Source of the DNA: Daphnia pulex
Taxonomy: Eukaryota > Arthropoda > Branchiopoda > Diplostraca > Daphniidae
DNA: 64,000 nucleotides
Direction of reading: 5' to 3'
NCBI RefSeq assembly: GCF_021134715.1
Contig: NC_060024.1
Location: 6,510,001-6,574,000, forward strand
Shown here: positions 1 through 12,000 of the stretch, piece by piece
Numbering within the stretch: position 1 is the stretch's first letter
Layout of the letters: every line of letters starts with the position of its first letter
Notes under the pieces: model-generated
Database searches by the model: none
Seen by the model: the letters and a program-made list of their open reading frames with translations, nothing else
What the model was told of the DNA's origin: nothing
Translations under genes and position numbers: made by a program

Positions 1-1
1 A

Positions 2-3000
2 GAAGCATCCACAACGTCAGAGGAAACTTCTGCAATGACTGAGTCAACTTCAAGTACTGAAGAACTAACCTCGACTTCAGAGAGCACGTCGACGACGGCT
101 GAACTGTCTTCAACCACTTTGGAACCAACTACATCTACTGTTGAGCCAACATCTACAACTTTAGAGGAAACTTCGACCACTGCTGAGCCAACTTCAAGTA
201 CAGAAGCATCCACAACGTCAGAGGAAACTTCTACAATGACTGAGTCAACTTCAAGTACTGAAGAACCAACCTCGACTTCAGAGAGCACGTCGACGACGGC
301 TGAACCCTCTTCAACCACTTTGGAACCAACTACATCTACTGTTGAACCAACATCTACTACTTTAGAGGAAACGTCGACCACTGCTGAGCCAACTTCAAGT
401 ACAGAAGCATCCACAACGTCAGAGGAAACTTCTACAATGACTGAGTCAACTTCAAGTACTGAAGAACTAACCTCGACTTCAGAGAGCACGCCGACGACGG
501 CTGAACCCTCTTCAACCACTTTGGAACCAACTACATCTACTGTTGAGCCAACATCTACAACTTTAGAATCGACCACTGCTGAGCCAACTTCAAGTACAGA
601 AGCATCCACAACGTCAGAGGAAACTTCTACAATGACTGAGTCAACTTCAAGTACTGAAGAACAAACCTCGACTTCAGAGAGCACGTCGACGACGGCTGAA
701 CCCTCTTCAACCACTTTGGAACCAACAACATCTACTGTTGAGCCAACATCTACAACTTTAGAGGAAACTTCGACCACTGCTGAGCCAACTTCAAGTACAG
801 AAGCATCCACAACGTCAGAGGAAACTTCTGCAATGACTGAGTCAACTTCAAGTACTGAAGGACCAACCTCGACTTCAGAGAGCACGTCGACGACGGCTGA
901 AACCTCTTCAACAACTTTGGAACCAACTACATCTACTGTTGAGCCAACATCTACAACTTTAGAGGAAACGTCGACCACTGCTGAGCCAACTTCAAGTACA
1001 GAAGCATCCACAACGTCAAAGGAAACTTCTACAATGACTGAGTCAACTTCAAGTACTGAAGAACAAACCTCGACTTCAGAGAGCACGTCGACGACGGCTG
1101 GACCCTCTTCAACCACTTTGGAACCAACTACATCTACTGTTGAGCCAACATCTACAACTTTAGAATCGACCACTGCTGAGCCAACTTCAAGTACAGAAGC
1201 ATCCACAACGTCAGAGGAAACTTCTGCAATGACTGAGTCAACTTCAAGTACTGAAGAACCAACCTCGACTTCAGAGAGCACGTCGACGACGGTTGAACCC
1301 TCTTCAACCACTTTGGAACCAACTACATCTACTGTTGAGCCAACATCTACAACTTTAGAGGAAACTTCGACCACTGCTGAGCCAACTTCAAGTACAGAAG
1401 CATCCACAACGTCAGAGGAAACTTCTACAATGACTGAGTCAACTTCAAGTACTGAAGAACCAACCTCGACTTCAGAGAGCACGTCGACGACGGCTGAACC
1501 CTCTTCAACCACTTTGGAACCAACTACATCTACTGTTGAACCAACATCTACTACTTTAGAGGAAACGTCGACCACTGCTGAGCCAACTTCAAGTACAGAA
1601 GCATCCACAACGTCAGAGGAAACTTCTACAATGACTGAGTCAACTTCAAGTACTGAAGAACTAACCTCGACTTCAGAGAGCACGCCGACGACGGCTGAAC
1701 CCTCTTCAACCACTTTGGAACCAACTACATCTACTGTTGAGCCAACATCTACAACTTTAGAATCGACCACTGCTGAGCCAACTTCAAGTACAGAAGCATC
1801 CACAACGTCAGAGGAAACTTCTACAATGACTGAGTCAACTTCAAGTACTGAAGAACAAACCTCGACTTCAGAGAGCACGTCGACGACGGCTGAACCCTCT
1901 TCAACCACTTTGGAACCAACAACATCTACTGTTGAGCCAACATCTACAACTTTAGAGGAAACTTCGACCACTGCTGAGCCAACTTCAAGTACAGAAGCAT
2001 CCACAACGTCAGAGGAAACTTCTGCAATGACTGAGTCAACTTCAAGTACTGAAGGACCAACCTCGACTTCAGAGAGCACGTCGACGACGGCTGAAACCTC
2101 TTCAACAACTTTGGAACCAACTACATCTACTGTTGAGCCAACATCTACAACTTTAGAGGAAACGTCGACCACTGCTGAGCCAACTTCAAGTACAGAAGCA
2201 TCCACAACGTCAAAGGAAACTTCTACAATGACTGAGTCAACTTCAAGTACTGAAGAACAAACCTCGACTTCAGAGAGCACGTCGACGACGGCTGGACCCT
2301 CTTCAACCACTTTGGAACCAACTACATCTACTGTTGAGCCAACATCTACAACTTTAGAATCGACCACTGCTGAGCCAACTTCAAGTACAGAAGCATCCAC
2401 AACGTCAGAGGAAACTTCTGCAATGACTGAGTCAACTTCAAGTACTGAAGAACCAACCTCGACTTCAGAGAGCACGTCGACGACGGTTGAACCCTCTTCA
2501 ACCACTTTGGAACCAACTACATCTACTGTTGAGCCAACATCTACAACTTTAGAGGAAACTTCGACCACTGCTGAGCCAACTTCAAGTACAGAAGCATCCA
2601 CAACGTCAGAGGAAACTTCTACAATGACTGAGTCAACTTCAAGTACTGAAGAACCAACCTCGACTTCAGAGAGCACGTCGACGACGGCTGAACCCTTTTC
2701 AACCACTTTGGAACCAACTACATTTACTGTTGAGCCAACATCTACAACTTTAGAGGAAACTTCGACCTCTGCTGAGCCAACTTCAAGTACAGAAGCATCC
2801 ACAACGTCAGAGGAAACTTCTACAATGACTGAGTCAACTTCAAGCACTGAAGGACCAACCTCGACTTCAGAGAACACGTCGACGACGGCTGAAACCTCTT
2901 CAACCACTTTGGAACCAACTACATCTACTGTTGAGCCAACATCTACAACTTTAGAGGAAACGTCGACCACTGCTGAGCCAACTTCAAGTACAGAAGCATC

Positions 3001-6000
3001 CACAACGTCAGAGGAAACTTCAACAATGACTGAGTCAACTTCAAGTACTGAAGGACCAACCTCGACTTCAGAGAGCACGTCGACGACGGCTGAACCCTCT
3101 TCAACCACTTTGGAACCAACAGCATCTACTGTTGAGCCAACATCTACAACTTTAGAGGAAACTTCGACCACTGCTGAGCCAACTTCAAGTACAGAAGCCT
3201 CCACAACGTCAGAGGAAACTTCTACAATGACTGAGTCAACTTCAAGTACTGAAGAACCAACCTCGACTTCAGAGAGCACGTCAACGACGGCTGAACCCTC
3301 TTCAACCACTTTGGAACCAACAGCATCTACTGTTGAGCCAACATCTACAACTTTAGAGGAAACTTCGACCACTGCTGAGCCAACTTCAAGTACAGAAGCA
3401 TCCACAACGTCAGAGGAAACTTCAACAATGACTGAGTCAACTTCAAGTACTGAAGAACCAACCTCGACTTCAGAGAGCACGTCGACGACGGCTGAACCCT
3501 CTTCAACCACTTTGGAACCAACTACATCTTCTGTTGAGCCAACATCTACAACTTTAGAGGAAACTTCGACCACTGCTGAGCCAACTTCAAGTACAGAAGC
3601 ATCCACAACGTCAGAGGAAACTTCTACAATGACTGAGTCAACTTCAAGCACTGAAGGACCAACCTCGACTTCAGAGAGCACGTCGACGACGGCTGAAACC
3701 TCTTCAACCACTTTGGAACCAACTACATCTACTGTTGAGCCAACATCTACAACTGTAGAAGAAACTTCAACCACTGCTGAGCCAACTTCAAGTACAGAAG
3801 CATCCACAACGTCAGAGGAAACTTCTACAATGACTGAGTCAACTTCAAGTACTGAAGAACTAACCTCGACTTCAGAGAGCACGCCGACGACGGCTGAACC
3901 CTCTTCAACCACTTTGGAACCAACTACATCTGCTGTTGAGCCAACATCTACAACTTTAGAATCGACCACTGCTGAGCCAACTTCAAGTACAGAAGCATCC
4001 ACAACGTCAGAGGAAACTTCTACAATGACTGAGTCAACTTCAAGTACTGAAGAACAAACCTCGACTTCAGAGAGCACGTCGACGACGGCTGAACCCTCTT
4101 CAACCACTTTGGAACCAACAACATCTACTGTTGAGCCAACATCTACAACTTTAGAGGAAACTTCGACCACTGCTGAGCCAACTTCAAGTACAGAAGCATC
4201 CACAACGTCAGAGGAAACTTCTGCAATGACTGAGTCAACTTCAAGTACTGAAGAACCAACCTGGACTTCAGAGAGCACGTCGACGACGGCTGAACCCTCT
4301 TCAACCACTTTGGAACCAACAACATCTACTGTTGAGCCAACATCTACAACTTCAGAAGAAACTTCGACCACTGCTGAGCCAACTTCAAGTACAGAAGCAT
4401 CCACAACGTCAGAGGAAACTTCTACAATGACTGAGTCAACTTCAAGTACTGAAGAACCAACCTCGACTTCAGAGAGCACGTCGACGACGGCTGAACCCTC
4501 TTCAACCACTTTTGAACCAACTACATCTACTGTTGAGCCAACATCTACAACTTTAAAGGAAACTTCGACCACTGCTGAGCCAACTTCAAGTACAGAAGCA
4601 TCCACAACGTCAGAGGAAACTTCTACAATGACTGAGTCAACTTCAAGTACTGAAGAACCAACCTCGACTTCAGAGAGCACGCCGACGACGGCTAAACCCT
4701 CTTCAACCACTTTGGAACCAACTACATCTACTGTTGAGCCAACATCTACAACTTTAGAGGAAACTTCGACCACTGCTGAGCCAACTTCAAGTACAGAAGC
4801 AAACACAACGTCAGAGGAAACTTCTACAATGACTGAGTCAACATCAAGTACTGAAGAACCAACCTCGACATCAGAGAGCACGTCGACGACGGCTGAACCC
4901 TCTTCAACCACTTTGGAACCAACTACATCTACTGTTGAGCCAACATCTACAACTTTAGAAGAAACTTCAACCACTGCTGAGCCAACTTCAAGTACAGAAG
5001 CATCCACAACGTCAGAGGAAACTTCTACAATGACTGAGTCAACTTCAAGTACTGAAGAACCAACCTCGACTTCAGAGAGCACGTCGACGACGGCTGAACC
5101 CTCTTCAACCACTTTGGAACCAACTACATCTACTGTTAAGCCAACATCTACAACTTTAGAGGAAACTTCGACCACTGCTGAGCCAACTTCAAGTACAGAA
5201 GCATCCACAACGTCAGAGGAAACTTCTACAATGACTGAGTCAACTTCAAGTTCTAAAGAACCAACCTCGACTTCAGAGAACACGTCGACGACGGCTGAAC
5301 CCTCTTCAACCACTTTGGAACCAACTACATCTACTGTTGAACCAACATCTACAACTTTAGAGGAATCTTCGACCATTGCTGAGCCAACTTCAAGTACAGA
5401 AGCATCAACAACGCCAGAGGAAACTTCTACAATGACTGAGTCAACTTCAAGTACTGAAGAACCAACCTCGACTTCAGAGAGCACGTCGACGACGGCTGAA
5501 CCCTCTTCAACCACTTTGGAACCAACTACATCTACTGTTGAGCCAACATCTACAACTTTAGAAGAAACTTCGACCACTGCTGAGCCAACTTCAAGTACAG
5601 AAGCATCCACAACGTCAGAGAAAACTTCTACAATGACTGAGTCAACCTCAAGTACTGAAGAACCAACCTCGACTTCAGAGAGCACGTCGACGACGGCTGA
5701 ACCCTCTTCAACCATTTTGGAACCAACTACTTCTACTGATGAGCCAACATCTACAACTTTAGAGGAAACTTCGACCACTGCTGAGCCCACTTTAAGTACA
5801 GAAGCATCCACAATGTCAAAGAAAACTTCAACAGTTTCTGTGTTCTCATCAAGCACTCAGAATCCATCCCCGACTTTAGAGATAATGTCGACAACTTCCA
5901 AACCAACCTCAATCACTTTAAAACCAACTACATCTACTGTTGAGCCAACATCTACAACTTTAGAAAAAAAGTCGAGCACTGCTGAACCAACTTCAAGTAA

Positions 6001-9000
6001 AGAAGCATCCACGATGTCAAAGAAAACTTCAACAGTTACTGAGTCCACTTCAAGCACTGAAGAACCAACCTCGACTTCAGTGATCAAGTCTACAACTTTC
6101 AACCCCTCTTCAACCATTTCGGAACCAACTATATCTACTGTTGAGCCAACATCTACAACTTTAGAGGAAACTTCGACCACTGCTGAGCCAACTTCAAGTA
6201 CAGAAGCATCCACAACGTCAGAGGAAACTTCAACAATGACTGAGTCAACTTCAAGTACTGAAGAACCAACCTCGACTTCAGAGAGCACGTCGACGACGGC
6301 TGAACCCTCTTCAACCACTTTGGAACCAACTACATCTTCTGTTGAGCCAACATCTACAACTTTAGAGGAAACTTCGACCACTGCTGAGCCAACTTCAAGT
6401 ACAGAAGCATCCACAACGTCAGAGGAAACTTCTACAATGACTGAGTCAACTTCAAGCACTGAAGGACCAACCTCGACTTCAGAGAGCACGTCGACGACGG
6501 CTGAAACCTCTTCAACCACTTTGGAACCAACTACATCTACTGTTGAGCCAACATCTACAACTGTAGAAGAAACTTCAACCACTGCTGAGCCCACTTCAAG
6601 TACAGAAGCATCCACAACGTCAGAGGAAACTTCTACAATGACTGAGTCAACTTCAAGTACTGAAGAACTAACCTCGACTTCAGAGAGCACGCCGACGACG
6701 GCTGAACCCTCTTCAACCACTTTGGAACCAACTACATCTGCTGTTGAGCCAACATCTACAACTTTAGAATCGACCACTGCTGAGCCAACTTCAAGTACAG
6801 AAGCATCCACAACGTCAGAGGAAACTTCTACAATGACTGAGTCAACTTCAAGTACTGAAGAACAAACCTCGACTTCAGAGAGCACGTCGACGACGGCTGA
6901 ACCCTCTTCAACCACTTTGGAACCAACAACATCTACTGTTGAGCCAACATCTACAACTTTAGAGGAAACTTCGACCACTGCTGAGCCAACTTCAAGTACA
7001 GAAGCATCCACAACGTCAGAGGAAACTTCTGCAATGACTGAGTCAACTTCAAGTACTGAAGAACCAACCTGGACTTCAGAGAGCACGTCGACGACGGCTG
7101 AACCCTCTTCAACCACTTTGGAACCAACAACATCTACTGTTGAGCCAACATCTACAACTTCAGAAGAAACTTCGACCACTGCTGAGCCAACTTCAAGTAC
7201 AGAAGCATCCACAACGTCAGAGGAAACTTCTACAATGACTGAGTCAACTTCAAGTACTGAAGAACCAACCTCGACTTCAGAGAGCACGTCGACGACGGCT
7301 GAACCCTCTTCAACCACTTTTGAACCAACTACATCTACTGTTGAGCCAACATCTACAACTTTAAAGGAAACTTCGACCACTGCTGAGCCAACTTCAAGTA
7401 CAGAAGCATCCACAACGTCAGAGGAAACTTCTACAATGACTGAGTCAACTTCAAGTACTGAAGAACCAACCTCGACTTCAGAGAGCACGCCGACGACGGC
7501 TAAACCCTCTTCAACCACTTTGGAACCAACTACATCTACTGTTGAGCCAACATCTACAACTTTAGAGGAAACTTCGACCACTGCTGAGCCAACTTCAAGT
7601 ACAGAAGCAAACACAACGTCAGAGGAAACTTCTACAATGACTGAGTCAACATCAAGTACTGAAGAACCAACCTCGACATCAGAGAGCACGTCGACGACGG
7701 CTGAACCCTCTTCAACCACTTTGGAACCAACTACATCTACTGTTGAGCCAACATCTACAACTTTAGAAGAAACTTCAACCACTGCTGAGCCAACTTCAAG
7801 TACAGAAGCATCCACAACGTCAGAGGAAACTTCTACAATGACTGAGTCAACTTCAAGTACTGAAGAACCAACCTCGACTTCAGAGAGCACGTCGACGACG
7901 GCTGAACCCTCTTCAACCACTTTGGAACCAACTACATCTACTGTTAAGCCAACATCTACAACTTTAGAGGAAACTTCGACCACTGCTGAGCCAACTTCAA
8001 GTACAGAAGCATCCACAACGTCAGAGGAAACTTCTACAATGACTGAGTCAACTTCAAGTTCTAAAGAACCAACCTCGACTTCAGAGAACACGTCGACGAC
8101 GGCTGAACCCTCTTCAACCACTTTGGAACCAACTACATCTACTGTTGAACCAACATCTACAACTTTAGAGGAATCTTCGACCATTGCTGAGCCAACTTCA
8201 AGTACAGAAGCATCAACAACGCCAGAGGAAACTTCTACAATGACTGAGTCAACTTCAAGTACTGAAGAACCAACCTCGACTTCAGAGAGCAGGGCGACGA
8301 CGGCTGAACCCTCTTCAACCACTTTGGAACCAACTACATCTACTGTTGAACCAAGATCTACAACTTTAGAGGAAACTTCGACCACTGCTGAGCCAACTTC
8401 AAGTACAGAAGCATCAACAACGCCAGAGGAAACTTCTACAATGACTGAGTCAACTTCAAGTACTGAAGAACCAACCTCGACTTCAGAGAGCAGGGCGACG
8501 ACGGCTGAACCCTCTTCAACCACTTTGGAACCAACTACATCTACTGTTGAACCAAGATCTACAACTTTAGAGGAAACTTCGACCACTGCTGAGCCAACTT
8601 CAAGAACAGAAGCATCCACAACGTCAGAGGAAACTTCTACAATGATTGAGTCAACTTCAAGTACTGAAGAACTAACCTCGACTTCAGAGAGCACGTCGAC
8701 GACGGCTGAACCCTCTTCAACCACTTTGGAACCAACTACATCTACTGTTGAGCCAACATCTACAACTTTAGAAGAAACTTCGACCACTGCTGAGCCAACT
8801 TCAAGTACAGAAGCATCCACAACGTCAGAGAAAACTTCTACAATGACTGAGTCAACCTCAAGTACTGAAGAACCAACCTCGACTTCAGAGAGCACGTCGA
8901 CGACGGCTGAACCCTCTTCAACCATTTTGGAACCAACTACTTCTACTGATGAGCCAACATCTACAACTTTAGAGGAAACTTCGACCACTGCTGAGCCCAC

Positions 9001-12000
9001 TTTAAGTACAGAAGCATCCACAATGTCAAAGAAAACTTCAACAGTTTCTGTGTTCTCATCAAGCACTCAGAATCCATCCCCGACTTTAGAGATAATGTCG
9101 ACAACTTCCAAACCAACCTCAATCACTTTAAAACCAACTACATCTACTGTTGAGCCAACATCTACAACTTTAGAAAAAAAGTCGAGCACTGCTGAACCAA
9201 CTTCAAGTAAAGAAGCATCCACGATGTCAAAGAAAACTTCAACAGTTACTGAGTCCACTTCAAGCACTGAAGAACCAACCTCGACTTCAGTGATCAAGTC
9301 TACAACTTTCAACCCCTCTTCAACCATTTCGGAACCAACTATATCTACTGTTGAGCCAACATCTACAACTTTAGAGGAAACATCGACCACTGCTGAGCTA
9401 ATTTCAAGTACAGAAGCATCCACAACATCAAAGGAAATTTCTACAATGTCCACTTCAAGCACTAAAGAACCAACCTCGACTACAGAGATCAAGTTGACAA
9501 CTTCTAAACCATCCTCAACCACTTTAAAACCAACTACATCTACTGTTGAGCCAACATCTACAACTTTAGAGAAATCGTCGAGCACTCCTGAACCAACTTC
9601 AAGTACAGAAGCATCCACGATGTCAAAGAAAACTTCAACAGTTCCTGAGTCCACTTCAAGCACTGAAGAACCAACCTCGACTTCAGTGATCAAGTCAACA
9701 ACTTTCAAACCCTCTTCAACCACTTCGGAACCAACTATACCTACTGCTGATCCGACATCTACAACTTTAGAGGAAACGTCGACCACTGCAGAGCCAACTT
9801 CAAGTACAGAAGCATCCACAACATCAAAGGAAATTTCTACAATGTCCTTTTCAAGCACTAAAGAACCAACCTCGACTACAGAGATCAAGTTGACAACTTC
9901 TAAACCATCCTCAACCACTTTAAAACCAACTACATCTACTGTTGAGCCAACATCTACAACGTTAGAGAAATCGTCGAGCATTGCTGAACCAACTTCAAGT
10001 ACAGAAGCATCTACGATGTCAAAGAAAACTTCAACCGTTACTGAGTCCACTTCAAGCACTGAAGAACCAACTTCGACTTCAGTCATCAAGTCTACAACTT
10101 TCAAACCCTCTTCAACCACTTCGGAACCAACTATATCTACTGTTGAGCCAACATCTTCAACTTTAGAGGAAACGTCGACCACTGTTGAGCCAACTTCAAG
10201 TACAGAAGCATCTACGATGTCAAAGAAAACTTCAACAGTTTCTGAGACCACTTCAAGCAGTGAAGAACCAATCTCGACTTCAGTGATCAAGTCTACAACT
10301 TTCAAACCCTCTTCAACCACTTCGGAACCAACTACATCTACTGTTGAGCCAACATCTACAACTTTAAAGAAATCGCCGAGCACTGCTGAACCAACTTCAA
10401 GTACAGAAGCATCTACGATGTCAAAGAAAACTTCAACAGTTACTGAGTCCACTTCAAGCAGTGAAGAACCAACCTCGACTTCAGTGATCAAGTCAACAAC
10501 TTTCAAACCTTCTTCAACCACTTCGGAACCAACTATATCTACTGTTGAGCCAACATCTACAACTTTAGAGGAAACGTCGACCACTGCTGAGCCAACTTCA
10601 AGTACAGAAGCATCAACAATGTCAAAGAAAACTTCAACAGTTACTGTGTTCTCATCAAGCACTCAAAATCCGTCCCCGACTTTAGAGATAACGTCGACAA
10701 CTTCCAAACCAACCTCAACAACTTTAAAACCAACTACATCTACTGTTGAGCCAACATCTACAACTTTAGAGAAATCGTCGAGCACTGCTGAACCAAGTTC
10801 AAGTACAGTAGCATCTACGATGTCAAAGAAAACTTCAACAGTTACTGAGTCCACTTCAAGCACTGAACAACCAACCTCGACTTCAGTGATCAAATCTACA
10901 ACTTTCAAACCCTCTTCAACCCCTTCGGAACCAACTATATCTACTGTTGAGCCAACATCTTCAACTTTAGAGGAAACGTCGACCACTGCTGAGCCAAGTC
11001 CAAGTAGAGAAGCATCCACAACATCAAAGGAAATTTCTACAATGTCCACTTCAAGCACTAAAGAACCAACCTCGACTACAGAGATCAAGTTGACAACTTC
11101 TAAACCATTCTCAACCACTTTAAAACCAACTACATCTACTGTTCAGCCAACATATACAACTTCAGAGAAAAAGTCGAGCACTGCTGAACCAACTTCAAGT
11201 ACAGAAGCATCCACAATGTCAAAGAAAACTTCAACAGTTACTGTGTTCTCATCAAGCACTCAGAATCCATCCCCGACTTTAGAGATAACGTCGACAACTT
11301 CCAAACCAACCTCGACCACTTTAAAACCAACTACATCTACTGTTGAGCCAACATCTTCAACTTTCGAGAAATCGTCGAGCACTGCTGAACCAACTTCAAG
11401 TACAGAAGCACCCACGATATCAAAGAAAACTTCAACAGTTACTGAGTCCACTTCAAGTACGGATACATCTACAACTACAAATATTTCATACAGTACAACC
11501 TCACCAAAAACTCAAAAGGAAACAACTACGGCTAAAGTGCTTACTTCAACTTCCTCAACAATGGAAAAAACAACTTCTTTGAGTTCATTAATGACCACTG
11601 ATGAAAGAAAGACAACGTCTGCTGGGCATACTACAAATCAAATGTCTACTACACCGTCTATAAAAACGACATTCCAACCAGCAACCTCTAAGACAACGAA
11701 AGCTTCAACACTTTCAACCAAACAATCTTCGACTTCTTCAACATTCTCAGACACTACTACAAAAAAAATGACCACAAAACCACAAACTACGTCCAAAAAA
11801 CCAGTTATAACAACAACCAAACCCATAACCACAAAAATATCAACTACAACAACTAAAAAACCTACGACTTCTACTAAGCTTTCGACAACCAAAAAGACAA
11901 CCACGATATCTTCCAGAAAACCAGTTTTTTCAACAAGCACACCAAGAACAACAAAAATATCAACTATTACTACTAAAAAACCTACAACTTCTACTAAGGT

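Larger units (their letters stand above)
2..11450 (+). repeat. 67-residue (201 bp) coding tandem repeat array
   Basis: The marker gaagcatcc recurs at 2, 203 and 404 with a 201-bp period. Some units lack six bases (two codons) after the TTLE position and are 195 bp, as at 404-598. Up to about 9,380 roughly 46 units are very similar. From there to about 11,450 another ten or so are more divergent, with motifs such as MSKKTSTV and SVIKSTTFKPSS. Length changes are always multiples of three, so the frame is kept. Confidence 0.95.

Noticed and set aside
5857-11451. Long antisense open frames (up to 1,069 codons) opposite the mucin gene
   Set aside because: They follow the mucin repeats exactly. 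The reverse complement of the repeat's codons simply lacks stops in one frame, and the predicted Val/Glu/Ser repeats have no independent evidence.
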